Shown here piece by piece: positions 7,214-16,594 of a stretch of DNA of 64,000 bases. Each line of letters starts with the position of its first letter. Position 1 is the first letter of the stretch. A model generated the notes under the pieces. It was not told the origin of the DNA and searched no databases. It saw only the letters and a list, made by a program, of their open reading frames with translations. The translations under genes and the position numbers were made by a program. Location of the stretch: contig NZ_BMFJ01000002.1 in NCBI RefSeq assembly GCF_014638275.1, positions 1 to 64,000 of the forward strand, written 5' to 3'. Source of the stretch: Primorskyibacter flagellatus. Its GTDB lineage: Bacteria; Pseudomonadota; Alphaproteobacteria; Rhodobacterales; Rhodobacteraceae.

Positions 7214-9979
7214 ATGACGGACCTCTTCGAAGAACACAAGACTAACGACGCCAGATCCGTCGAGTGCTTAGGCATTAAGTTCGACAGCAACGCAGATCGG
7301 CGCAATTACTTCATTGGCTTGTTACGCGAAAAGCTCAAAGATCCAGCCTTTCGAAGTCAACCAGGATTCCCTGTGGCATCGGACGACGCCATTCTGGAGA
7401 TGTCCGATCCGCCCTATTACACCGCCTGTCCAAACCCCTGGCTGACGGACTTCGTTGATCTTAAAGGGCAACGTTACGACCCGAACTCCGAGTACTCGCG
7501 CGAGCCGATGGCGGTCGACGTGTCATTTGGAAAGTCGGACCCTCTCTACCAAGCTCACGCGTACCACACCAAAGTCCCACATTTGGCAATTGTGCCATCA
7601 ATACTTCATTTTACTCGGCCCGGCGAACTAGTGCTCGACGGCTTTTCCGGGTCTGGCATGACTGGTATCGCAGCGCAGTGGTGTGGAGTCGCTCCCCCTT
7701 CGTTTCGTCACGAAATTGAAGAGGCTTGGAAGAAGGAGGGTAGAGCCAAACCTGAGTGGGGCTTTCGTCGAGCTATCCTTAATGATCTGTCTCCGGCTGC
7801 CACATACATATCTGCAAATCAAAATATTCCATTCAGGGTTTCTGATTTTCAAGTTGCTGCGCGAAAGCTTCTTGCGCAGCTAAAAGAAGAAATTGGGTGG
7901 ATGTACGAAACACTCCATACTGATGGAAAGACAAGGGGTGAGATTGAGTACACTGTATGGGGTGAAATATTCAGCTGCCCCGAATGCGTTTCAGAAATTG
8001 ATTTTATTCAAGAAGCCTTTGATGAAGATCAAAAGGTTAGGAGCGAGTTCCATTGCCCAAAATGCGGGGCCAACCTTAATAAGGACAGACTTGAGCGTGT
8101 TTTCGAGGCGAGGATCGATCCTGCAACTGGTCAGTCATGGGAAAGGATCAAGTTCCGACCCGCGCTCATCAGGTATTCCATTGGAAAGTCAAAATTCGAC
8201 AAGAAACCAGACGCAGATGACCTGCGAAACCTCGACAAAATTTCGGAACTTCCGCTTCCATCAGGCATTCCGACCGATCGCTTTCCAATCGAAGATATGT
8301 ACCATGGCTCTCGTATCGCGCCGAAGGGCTTTACGAACGTGCACCACTTTTTCTTGCCGCGTGCTCAACACGCTCTGGCAAGGATGTGGCAACTGGCCAG
8401 TGGTTATGCCGACGCCCGACTGCGCCACATTCTAATCTATTATGTCGAGCAGGCGATCTGGACATCTTCAATATTGAATCGCTTTCAGCCGCAAGGCTTC
8501 AAGCAAGTGAATAAATATCTTCCAGGGGTATATTATGTTCCCTCAAAGCATTGCGAGGTATCTCCCTGGTATGCGATTGGCTCTCGTGGGGATAGGATCG
8601 CGAGAATATTCTCGAAATTTCAGGCAAAAGCCGACCATGCAATTATTACGACGGGCAGCGCGGACAACTTGGGGATTCCAGATAACAGTATTGACTATAT
8701 TTTTACGGACCCCCCATTTGGGGAAAATATCTTCTATGCAGATTTGAATTTCCTTGTTGAGTCCTGGCATCGCGTCAAGACTGCGTCGAGAGAAGAGGCA
8801 ATCGTTGACAAGCACAAAGGGAAGAAGCTCCTCGAGTATCAGAGACTCATGCAGGGGTGTTTCTCTGAATATTTCCGGGCGCTTAAACCTGGGCGCTGGA
8901 TGACGGTCGTGTTCTCCAATAGTAAGGCGGCTGTATGGAATGCCATTCAAGTCGCTCTACAGCAAGCGGGTTTTGTCGTTGCCGAGGTAAACGCTCTTGA
9001 CAAGGTATTGGGCAGCTATCGGCAGGTCACGTCCACCACTGCTGTGAAGCAAGACTTGGTCATCTCAGCTTACAAACCTAACGGTGGCTTGGAGAAGCGC
9101 CTTTCGGAACGCGGGGCGGCGCCCGAGTCGGCATGGGACTTCGTCCAGACCCATCTGCGCCAGCTGCCTGTCACCAAGGCTAAGAGCGGCGTTCTTGAGA
9201 TGGTCGTGGAGCGCGATCCGCGCCGTATCTACGACCGGATGGTCGCCTGGTTCGTACGCCACGACTTCCCCGTGCCGCTTTCGACCGAGGAGTTCCTCGA
9301 CGGGCTGCGCAATCGCTACCCGGAGCGCGACGGTATGGTGTTCTTGCCCGAGCAGGTCGCGGAGTACGACCGCAAGCGAGCCCAGGCCGCGCAGGCGCCG
9401 CAAATGGAGCTGTTCGTCTCGGACGAACGCTCGGCCATCGACTGGCTAACGGACTTCCTACGCAAGCGCCCGTCGACCTATCAGGAGGTGCATCCGGAAT
9501 TCACAACGCAGGTCGGCGCGGGATGGCGGAAGCACGAGGAGAAACCGGAACTCTCTGCGCTGCTTGCCGACAACTTCCTCCGCTACGATGGCAATGGGGA
9601 CGTGCCCAGCCAGATCCACAGCTACCTGTCCACGAACTTCAGGGATCTGCGCGGGCTGGAGAAGGACGACGCGCGTCTGAAGGCAAAGGCGAAGGACCGC
9701 TGGTTCGTGCCTGATCCGAGCAAGGCGAAGGACCTGGAGCAGAAGCGCGAGCGAGCACTGCTGAAGGAATTCGAGAGCTACAAGTCCGCCCCCGGTCGGA
9801 AGCTCAAGGAGTTCCGGCTCGAAGTGCTGCGCGCAGGCTTCAAGACCGCGTGGGGCGCGAAGGACTACAAGACCATCATCGGCATCGCCCAGAAGATCCC
9901 CGAGGATGCGTTGCAAGAGGACGAGAAGCTGCTGCTCTGGTACGACCAGGCGCTCACCCGCATGGAGGCTGATGCGTGA
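7214..9979 (+). CDS. pglX: BREX type 3 adenine-specific DNA methyltransferase PglXI (DUF1156-type)
   Basis: A 921-residue methyltransferase that would mark host DNA so BREX can tell self from phage. A first DPPY motif lies at residues 65-68, the S-adenosylmethionine site as DGFSGSGMTG at 142-151, and a second TDPPFGEN near residue 500. A CxxC zinc-ribbon pair (CPEC, CPKC) lies near residues 255-290. This split arrangement is typical of DUF1156 proteins in type 3 BREX. Start ATG 7214 has a GGGAG site. The first ~620 codons are AT-rich, and composition switches sharply to GC-rich near base 9075, consistent with a recombined specificity region. The stop overlaps the brxHII start by 4 bp. Confidence 0.9.
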   Translation: MTDLFEEHKTNDARSVECLGIKFDSNADRRNYFIGLLREKLKDPAFRSQPGFPVASDDAILEMSDPPYYTACPNPWLTDFVDLKGQRYDPNSEYSREPMAVDVSFGKSDPLYQAHAYHTKVPHLAIVPSILHFTRPGELVLDGFSGSGMTGIAAQWCGVAPPSFRHEIEEAWKKEGRAKPEWGFRRAILNDLSPAATYISANQNIPFRVSDFQVAARKLLAQLKEEIGWMYETLHTDGKTRGEIEYTVWGEIFSCPECVSEIDFIQEAFDEDQKVRSEFHCPKCGANLNKDRLERVFEARIDPATGQSWERIKFRPALIRYSIGKSKFDKKPDADDLRNLDKISELPLPSGIPTDRFPIEDMYHGSRIAPKGFTNVHHFFLPRAQHALARMWQLASGYADARLRHILIYYVEQAIWTSSILNRFQPQGFKQVNKYLPGVYYVPSKHCEVSPWYAIGSRGDRIARIFSKFQAKADHAIITTGSADNLGIPDNSIDYIFTDPPFGENIFYADLNFLVESWHRVKTASREEAIVDKHKGKKLLEYQRLMQGCFSEYFRALKPGRWMTVVFSNSKAAVWNAIQVALQQAGFVVAEVNALDKVLGSYRQVTSTTAVKQDLVISAYKPNGGLEKRLSERGAAPESAWDFVQTHLRQLPVTKAKSGVLEMVVERDPRRIYDRMVAWFVRHDFPVPLSTEEFLDGLRNRYPERDGMVFLPEQVAEYDRKRAQAAQAPQMELFVSDERSAIDWLTDFLRKRPSTYQEVHPEFTTQVGAGWRKHEEKPELSALLADNFLRYDGNGDVPSQIHSYLSTNFRDLRGLEKDDARLKAKAKDRWFVPDPSKAKDLEQKRERALLKEFESYKSAPGRKLKEFRLEVLRAGFKTAWGAKDYKTIIGIAQKIPEDALQEDEKLLLWYDQALTRMEADA

Positions 9980-12789
9980 CGCATGCGGACGGCGGACATG
10001 GCATTGGCGCGTGGTGCTGGCATGAGAGGCATGCCGCACCCTGCCGTGTCGTTGACCGGGAGGAGATCTGGGGCGAGACCGCCTATCGGGTCTGGCTGCC
10101 CGGCAAGGACGCCGTCGTCCGCGCCCGAGCGCGTGATCTGAGCCCGCTCGACGCCGTCCAGCCGACGGTCGAGCACATCCTGCACACTGCCGCGGCGGCG
10201 AAGTTGCTGGACGCGCTGGAGGACAACCTCCTGCTGGCGCCGATCCAGTCGAGCGTCGTGCCGCTGCCCCACCAGCTCTACGCGCTCAACCGCGCCATGA
10301 GCCGGGACCGGATCCGTTATCTGCTCGCGGACGAGGTGGGACTTGGCAAGACGATCGAGGCCGGTCTCATTCTGCGCGAGCTCAAGCTGCGCGGCATGGC
10401 CAAGCGGATCCTCGTCGTGGCGCCGAAGGGGCTGGTCCGGCAATGGCAGGCCGAGATGCGTCTTCATTTCGGAGAGAACTTCCAGTTCATCGAGCCCACG
10501 GAACTCTCCGCCTTTCGCCAATGGCGCAGCGACGAGGAAAACCTCTGGCGGCTGCATGATCAGGTGATCTGCTCGCTTGACTCGGTGAAGCCGCTCGAAG
10601 GGCGTCGCGGTTGGAGCCTCGAGCAGCTAAGCACCTACAACCGCGAGCGTTTCGAGGACCTGATTTCGGCATCCTGGGATCTGGTCATCATCGACGAGGC
10701 GCACCGCATGGGTGGGAGCACGGACCAGGTCGCGCGCTACAAGCTGGGCGCCGCGCTGGCGGAGGCGGCGCCATACCTGCTTCTGCTGTCCGCGACACCC
10801 CACCAGGGCAAGACCGACCAGTTCCATCGGTTGATGCAGCTGCTCGACCGGGATTCCTTCCCCGACGAGAGCAGCGTGTCGAATGAGCGGGTTCGCCCCT
10901 TCGTCGTGCGGACGGAAAAACGCGTCTCCATCGACGCCGAATGCAAACCGCTGTTCAAGCCGCGCATGACCCGGCTGCATCCGGTGGCGTGGCAGGACCG
11001 CCATGCAAGCCAGCAAAAGCTATACGAAGCCGTCACCGACTATGTCCGCCACGGCTACAACCAGGCCATGGCCGCGAAGCAGCGCCACATCGGCTTCCTT
11101 ATGATCCTGATGCAACGGCTTGTCACATCCAGCACGGCCGCCATCCGGACGACCCTCGAAAAACGCCAAACCTTGCTGGACCAGCCGCGACTTCAGCCAT
11201 CCTTGTTCGAGACAGCCGACGTTGACGAGTGGGCTGAGCTGGACGGGCAGACCCAGGTGGATCTCGCCATCCAGACCAAGGGGTGGGAGATGGAAAAGGC
11301 CGAGGTCGAATCGCTGCTCGACCTGGCCCGCGCCACGGAGGCACAGGGGACGGACGCCAAGGCTGAGGCGCTCCTCGAGCTGATCTACAAGCTTCAGCAG
11401 GAAGAGAACGATCCTGAGCTGAAGGTGCTGATCTTCACCGAGTTCGTGCCTACGCAGGCAATGCTTGCGGATTTCCTCGAAAGCCGCGGCTTTTCGGTCG
11501 CCACATTGAACGGGAGCATGGATCTAGAAGCCCGAACCCGGGCGCAGCAATCGTTCTCTCGCGATATCCGCATTCTGATCTCGACGGACGCTGGTGGCGA
11601 GGGTTTGAACCTCCAATTCTGCCACGTCATCGTGAACTTCGACATGCCGTGGAACCCTATGCGGGTCGAACAGCGCATCGGCCGCGTCGACCGTATCGGG
11701 CAGCCGCACGTGGTGCGCGCAATCAACTTCGTCCTGGAGGACACGGTCGAGCATCGCGTGCGCGAGGTTCTGGAGACGAAGCTCGCGGTCATCGCCGAAG
11801 AGTTCGGCGTAGATAAGGCCGCCGACGTAATGGACTCGGTCGAAGCAGAGCCGCTGTTCGATGAGCTCTTTGTCCAGGGGCTCCAAAACCCGGACGCCAT
11901 CGAAAGCGAATGCGACGCGGTTGTGTCGCAGCTTCGGTCGACCATCGCGGAAAGCCGCAAGAGCAGCGAGCTCTTGTCGGATGAGCACCAGCTTGTTGCG
12001 GACGATGCCCGCAAGTGGAGAGACCACCCGGCACAGTTCTGGCTGGAGCGGGCGATCACGACCGGACTACCCGCGCGCGGCGGAGACGCCGTCAAAGAAG
12101 CCAATTTTTGGCGGGTACGTTGGCTGGACGGCAGCGAGTCGGCCAAGGTTTGCTTCGACACGAGGACAGCCGAGGAGCGGCCCGATGTGGAATGGGTGAC
12201 GCTTGAGGATCCCCGGGCTCGGGCAGTGATCAGCGATCTGCCGCGCTGCGTTTCGGGTCAACCGCTTCCTACCGTCCGGATTGCCGGCCTTCCGGAGAGT
12301 GTCCGGGGCGTATGGTCGCTGTGGGAGATCAGCCTGTCCGCCGATGATTTCAGCCGACGGCGCTTCTTGTCCGTCTTCGTGAACGACGAAGGGCGAACCT
12401 TCCTGCCGACAGCGAAGCGGATCTGGGATCTTCTTCTGACGGAACGGGTCGAGAGTGTCGCAGCCGTCGCCGCCGCAGATGCAAACGGCTGCTTTGACCG
12501 CTCAAAGAATGCCACTCTCACCCAAGGCGAACGCATCTTTGGGGACATGGTGGAGGAGCACAGGGCCCGTATCCAAGAAGAGCGCGAACGCGCCAAGTAC
12601 GCCTACGATGCGCGGCATCAGGCCATTGGCCGGGTCGGGCTCCAGACAGTCCGGGACTACCGTCGCAAGCGTCTGCGTGCCGACCATGACGCCCGCATGG
12701 CGCAGCTGGATGCCGCGGAAGCATACACGCCCGATCTGAACGCCGTTCTCATATTGCGTGTCGGCGAACCGGGACCGGCTGCATCATGA
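9976..12789 (+). CDS. brxHII: BREX type 3 SNF2-like helicase BrxHII
   Basis: A 937-residue superfamily 2 helicase. Motif I is DEVGLGKTIEAG near residue 118, motif II is DEAH near 238, motif III is SATPHQGK, and motif VI is QRIGRVDRIGQ. It belongs to the RapA/SNF2-like group that provides the helicase of type 3 BREX. It starts with GTG in a GTGA overlap with pglX and ends in an ATGA overlap with pglZ, so translation is coupled. It probably moves along DNA during phage recognition or exclusion, but the exact step is unknown for the family. Confidence 0.9.
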   Translation: MTHADGGHGIGAWCWHERHAAPCRVVDREEIWGETAYRVWLPGKDAVVRARARDLSPLDAVQPTVEHILHTAAAAKLLDALEDNLLLAPIQSSVVPLPHQLYALNRAMSRDRIRYLLADEVGLGKTIEAGLILRELKLRGMAKRILVVAPKGLVRQWQAEMRLHFGENFQFIEPTELSAFRQWRSDEENLWRLHDQVICSLDSVKPLEGRRGWSLEQLSTYNRERFEDLISASWDLVIIDEAHRMGGSTDQVARYKLGAALAEAAPYLLLLSATPHQGKTDQFHRLMQLLDRDSFPDESSVSNERVRPFVVRTEKRVSIDAECKPLFKPRMTRLHPVAWQDRHASQQKLYEAVTDYVRHGYNQAMAAKQRHIGFLMILMQRLVTSSTAAIRTTLEKRQTLLDQPRLQPSLFETADVDEWAELDGQTQVDLAIQTKGWEMEKAEVESLLDLARATEAQGTDAKAEALLELIYKLQQEENDPELKVLIFTEFVPTQAMLADFLESRGFSVATLNGSMDLEARTRAQQSFSRDIRILISTDAGGEGLNLQFCHVIVNFDMPWNPMRVEQRIGRVDRIGQPHVVRAINFVLEDTVEHRVREVLETKLAVIAEEFGVDKAADVMDSVEAEPLFDELFVQGLQNPDAIESECDAVVSQLRSTIAESRKSSELLSDEHQLVADDARKWRDHPAQFWLERAITTGLPARGGDAVKEANFWRVRWLDGSESAKVCFDTRTAEERPDVEWVTLEDPRARAVISDLPRCVSGQPLPTVRIAGLPESVRGVWSLWEISLSADDFSRRRFLSVFVNDEGRTFLPTAKRIWDLLLTERVESVAAVAAADANGCFDRSKNATLTQGERIFGDMVEEHRARIQEERERAKYAYDARHQAIGRVGLQTVRDYRRKRLRADHDARMAQLDAAEAYTPDLNAVLILRVGEPGPAAS

Positions 12790-14783
12790 GTGCCTGGACC
12801 GATCGCATCCTGCAGGAGTTTCCTGCCGATCTTTCCCGCTTCTGGATCGCCTGCGATCCGGATGATCTCCTGTTGGATGAGCGCATCTTGCACGGTCTTC
12901 GGGAACGAGGTTTCGAAGTACTGCCCTTCGAGGACCCTGTCGCCTTTAGAACAGAGTACGAAGAGCGCTACCGGGCGGCTTGGGATCGCGGCGAGGAAGG
13001 AACGTCGAAGGCGCTCGTCCTTCAACTGCGTGGGACTGATCTGAACACGCTGCCATGGGACTATGTCCGCATGGGACGCAAGGTCAGCCTGAGCCTGGCC
13101 GACCTGTTTCCGAGGTTGAGCTATGGCGTAATCCGGCAAGTGGACTCGGAGCACCACGAAGCCCTCTTTCTGGCGCACAACAAGCACACCACTCAGCCGC
13201 TCGGGGAAGGCGCGACCAAGGACTTCATCCTGACCCACATCTTCCGCATCAGCCCTTACCTGCTCGGTGGGTCGGAGGACTTCTGGCGAGAGGTTTTGCG
13301 GCTCCATTACCGCGGGGCTGGGCTGCCCGATCTGCTCGCAAAGCATGTTGCGGCGATCTTGAATGACACGCCCCTTGGAGATCTGCCCATCGCAGAGCTG
13401 CTGTCGTCCAAGAATTACATGGTGCGCGCCGTGCAGGATGCTTGGGGCCGTTTCCTTGCGCAGTATGGGATTCAGAGCGATCGCACTTCGAACGACGACA
13501 GCGCAGAAGCATTGCCAGAGGGTTCAGTACCGTTCGAACATCCTGATGTGAGGCTCATCACCGATACGATGTTCCTTGAAGGCACCCTTCAGCCAGTCGC
13601 TACATCAAGTTCCGCGGCTGACCTGCCCGACTGGGTCAGGGTCGGTGTTGTGGCTGATCGTCAATCCTTTGGAACCCTCGTATCTGAAGGTGCCAAGAAG
13701 ATAGCCGCCGACCTGCCGACAGTAGAAGCGACGCACCGTGACTGGGTGGAAACAGCTCGCCGGCTGGGAGAGGTCATTTCCCGACTCAACGGTCTGAGCA
13801 CTGCGCTCGCCGAGCCCATACAGCCCCAGGTGCGCGCTTTGCAGCGCGAGGCGGATGAGAGGCTGAAGGACTGGATAGTCCGACATTATGCGGATCTGTC
13901 GTCTCTTCCGGCTGCGAAAGGGCCGGTAATGGTCCATCACGTTCCCCGTTATCTCGCTCTGCGGCGAAGCGCCGGTGAGGATCGGGTGGCGCTTCTTGTA
14001 TTCGATGGCCTTGCAATGGATCAGTGGGTTCAGATCCGAGAGCATCTCGCCGACAGCATTCCCAGCTTCTCCTCTGATGACGGCGGGTGCTTCGCTTGGC
14101 TGCCCACACTCACGTCTGTCTCACGCCAAGCTCTATTCTCCGGCCTCAAGCCCCGCGAGTTCGCCAACTCAATCGAGGTGACATCAAAAGAGCCTTCCCT
14201 CTGGGCGCGCTTCTGGCAAGATCACGGCCTTCGCCCATCGGAAATCTATTTCCAGAAAGGCTTGAAGAATACGGGTCAGCTGATCGAGCTTGAGGAAGTG
14301 ATATCAAGACCGTCGACGAAGGTCGTCGGCCTGGTCGTAGACATGATCGATGAAATCGTCCACGGGGCCATGTTGGGAAAGCGTGGAATTGCCGGGCAGA
14401 TCAAGGCATGGTGCGAAACTGGTTTCGTCGAAAAGCTTGTGCGGCTCTTCGCCGATCACGGGTATCAAATATACCTTACAGCGGACCACGGGAACGTTGA
14501 CGCCGAAGGGATCGGACGCCTCAACCAAGGCGCAGTCTCCGAGGTCCGGGGCGAACGGGTACGAACCTATCGCAGCGAAAGCTTAGCAGCGTCTGTTCCT
14601 CCCGAGATTGACGCGTTTCGGTTCGATAGTGCTGGACTACCGCCCGACTTCCTCCCGGTATATGCCGACACGCGCGGTGCGTTCGTTCCGAAAGGAGATC
14701 AGATTGTTGCACACGGTGGGGCTTCCGTCGAAGAATTGATCGTTCCGTTCGTAAAAATTACAATCACGAGAACGGCAACATGA
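12786..14783 (+). CDS. pglZ: BREX core protein PglZ (alkaline phosphatase superfamily)
   Basis: A 665-residue PglZ-domain protein, the signature component of BREX. The metal-binding phosphatase-like core is visible as LLVFDGLAMDQW near residue 404 and TADHGNVDAEG near 566. The N-terminal ~350 residues have no motif I recognise. Some characterised PglZ domains act as nucleases, and the whole protein is essential for defence. ATGA overlaps at both ends (12786 and 14780) tie it to brxHII and brxA. Confidence 0.92.
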   Translation: MSAWTDRILQEFPADLSRFWIACDPDDLLLDERILHGLRERGFEVLPFEDPVAFRTEYEERYRAAWDRGEEGTSKALVLQLRGTDLNTLPWDYVRMGRKVSLSLADLFPRLSYGVIRQVDSEHHEALFLAHNKHTTQPLGEGATKDFILTHIFRISPYLLGGSEDFWREVLRLHYRGAGLPDLLAKHVAAILNDTPLGDLPIAELLSSKNYMVRAVQDAWGRFLAQYGIQSDRTSNDDSAEALPEGSVPFEHPDVRLITDTMFLEGTLQPVATSSSAADLPDWVRVGVVADRQSFGTLVSEGAKKIAADLPTVEATHRDWVETARRLGEVISRLNGLSTALAEPIQPQVRALQREADERLKDWIVRHYADLSSLPAAKGPVMVHHVPRYLALRRSAGEDRVALLVFDGLAMDQWVQIREHLADSIPSFSSDDGGCFAWLPTLTSVSRQALFSGLKPREFANSIEVTSKEPSLWARFWQDHGLRPSEIYFQKGLKNTGQLIELEEVISRPSTKVVGLVVDMIDEIVHGAMLGKRGIAGQIKAWCETGFVEKLVRLFADHGYQIYLTADHGNVDAEGIGRLNQGAVSEVRGERVRTYRSESLAASVPPEIDAFRFDSAGLPPDFLPVYADTRGAFVPKGDQIVAHGGASVEELIVPFVKITITRTAT

Positions 14784-15496
14784 AATCTCTATCCCCTCAG
14801 ATTGGCTTTGACCGCTTCATTCAACTTGAGTGGGCAAGGGTAGCGCTGCGCGTCAGAGCGGGCATGGCGAGTATTGAGGAGCTGACAGAGCTCCTCGACG
14901 CTTCTCACTCAGGGCCCGCCGCCAAGAAGAAGACCCGCACTGTGCTTAATCGCCTGTGGCTGGAACCGCTCCCGGAATTGGTCAGTTTCGCGGATCGGGG
15001 CGTTCGGATTTACCGGGATGCGCCTGAGTCTTCCGTTTCCGCTCTCACTTGGGGCATGGCACTGGCGTGCTATCCATTCTTTGGACAGGTTGCGGAAATT
15101 GTTGGCCGATTGACGGCACTGCAGGGCGAATGCACCTCGGCCGAAGTGCATAGACGTATGGCGGAGGTCTATGGGGAGCGAGAGGGAACGCGCCGCATGA
15201 CCAATATGGTTTTGCAATCACAAGCAGATTGGGGCGCCATCGACAGACCGAATAAGGGGAAGCAGATTGTTCGAAAGTCGCCCATTGATCTCGAAGGATC
15301 ACCAGTGGTTTCGTGGCTAGTTGAGGCCTGTCTCCGCCACGCAGGTCGAGCCCTATCCGTCGCGACCATTGAGGCCAACCCTCTGCTTTTTCCATTCCGG
15401 CTGGGAGGATCTCTTTCGTATATTTTGTCCGGATGCGAAACGCTAGACATTCGCGTTGACAGCGCAGGCAACCAAGTCATTACGATTTCAGGCTGA
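14780..15496 (+). CDS. brxA: BREX protein BrxA (DUF1819-like)
   Basis: A 238-residue basic protein, last in the operon, where type 3 systems carry BrxA. BrxA of other systems is a small DNA-binding protein with helical domains. Here the N-terminal half is helical and basic (IEELTELLDAS, RTVLNRLW). Assignment rests on size, position and general character rather than on a diagnostic motif. The start overlaps the pglZ stop. The stop is 11 bp from the first prophage gene on the opposite strand, so the operon ends exactly at the prophage boundary. Confidence 0.75.
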   Translation: MKSLSPQIGFDRFIQLEWARVALRVRAGMASIEELTELLDASHSGPAAKKKTRTVLNRLWLEPLPELVSFADRGVRIYRDAPESSVSALTWGMALACYPFFGQVAEIVGRLTALQGECTSAEVHRRMAEVYGEREGTRRMTNMVLQSQADWGAIDRPNKGKQIVRKSPIDLEGSPVVSWLVEACLRHAGRALSVATIEANPLLFPFRLGGSLSYILSGCETLDIRVDSAGNQVITISG

Positions 15497-15507
15497 ACTA
15501 AAGCCGC

Positions 15508-16584
15508 TCAGCCGATCTTGCAGCCCCAGAAGGACGTGTGATCGGCGGCGAAGTAGCCGTCCGCGACCCGGAAATATCCCTGCAGCTCCACGGTATCGCC
15601 CGCGGTGAGCGGCACCATGGTCTGCAGCCAGATTGCGGTGGCGAGCGAGACGTGGGTGGCGGAGATTTCGCCGAGGGAGCCGCGGATTTCCGTTGTGCCG
15701 TTCAGCACCAGCCGCCCGCGCATGCGGGCCGTGGCGCTGGCGTTGATCTTATAGAGCAGCGTCGCGCCGAAGAGGTAGGTGCCGTCCACGGGCGCCACGA
15801 AGTGATTGTTCGCGGCGTCGAAGGCTCCCTGATCGTTGTAGTCGGTGTTGTTCAGGCCGATCTTCGTCCATGTCCCGACCCCGACGTAATTGTCATAGTT
15901 GGTCCAGGCCTTGAAGCGGGGCAGCCGGGGCTGATCGACGATGCCGGTGGCGTTGTCGACGCTGAGCCCGTCAAAGAAGGTGCTGCCGTCGGCAGAGACT
16001 GCCAGTCGGAAGCGGTCGGAGCCGAAGAGCCCCACCAGCGCCTTGGTCACGAAGCCGGTCTGAAGCGTGAGGCCGAGATCGTCGCCGGCAGCCTCCTTGT
16101 TCATGGTGTAGAAGAGATCGCCCGTCCCGCCCTCGGCCATGGTCTTCGCCGTCCAGAGCGCGGCGTTCAGCTTGGCCGAGAACGGGTTAGACGCATCCGC
16201 CGTCGTGCCGAGCCCAAACAGCGCCATGTTCTGCAGCGCCGTGGGCGTGGTGCCGACCCAGCCGGACCCGTCGTATACCATGAGCAGGCCCTCGTCCTCG
16301 ACCCACGCCCGCCAACCGGTGCGCGGCGGCAGGCGGAGCCAGGCGCCATCGGTCCACAGCGCCACGTTCAGGTCCCACCCCGCCCAGTCGCCCGTCGCGC
16401 CCGAGCCGACGATGTAACGGTCACCATCGGCAGGGCTGCCGGGCGGGGCCGTCAGGTCCCGGTCGAGGACGGAGAGCTGCACGAGCCCGTCGAGGATCCG
16501 CAGCGCCTCGTTGTGGGTGACGTGCTTCTGGGCCTGCGCCGCGAGGATGTAGGGCAGCAGGAGGTGGGTCGTGGCGTCGGACAT
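15508..16584 (-). CDS. DUF2793 phage protein with C1q-like C-terminus (tail fibre-like)
   Basis: A 358-residue protein. The N-terminal ~120 residues match the DUF2793 pattern (HLLLPYILAAQAQKHVTHNEAL, then WTDGAWLRLPPRTGWRAWVEDE). The C-terminal ~130 residues look like a C1q/TNF jelly-roll (FVAPVDGTYLFGATLLY, ending SFWGCKIG). Proteins of this kind sit at the 3' end of GTA-like tail modules and probably form a receptor-binding or glycan-binding tip. It follows the tail-tip gene by 10 bp and is the last gene of the prophage late operon. Confidence 0.75.
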   Translation of the reverse strand: MSDATTHLLLPYILAAQAQKHVTHNEALRILDGLVQLSVLDRDLTAPPGSPADGDRYIVGSGATGDWAGWDLNVALWTDGAWLRLPPRTGWRAWVEDEGLLMVYDGSGWVGTTPTALQNMALFGLGTTADASNPFSAKLNAALWTAKTMAEGGTGDLFYTMNKEAAGDDLGLTLQTGFVTKALVGLFGSDRFRLAVSADGSTFFDGLSVDNATGIVDQPRLPRFKAWTNYDNYVGVGTWTKIGLNNTDYNDQGAFDAANNHFVAPVDGTYLFGATLLYKINASATARMRGRLVLNGTTEIRGSLGEISATHVSLATAIWLQTMVPLTAGDTVELQGYFRVADGYFAADHTSFWGCKIG

Positions 16585-16594
16585 GGGATGGCCT

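Noticed and set aside
15491..15513. 6-bp inverted repeat (GGCTGA/TCAGCC) between brxA and the prophage, as a bidirectional terminator
   Set aside because: The stem is short, overlaps both stop-codon regions and has no T-tract on either side.
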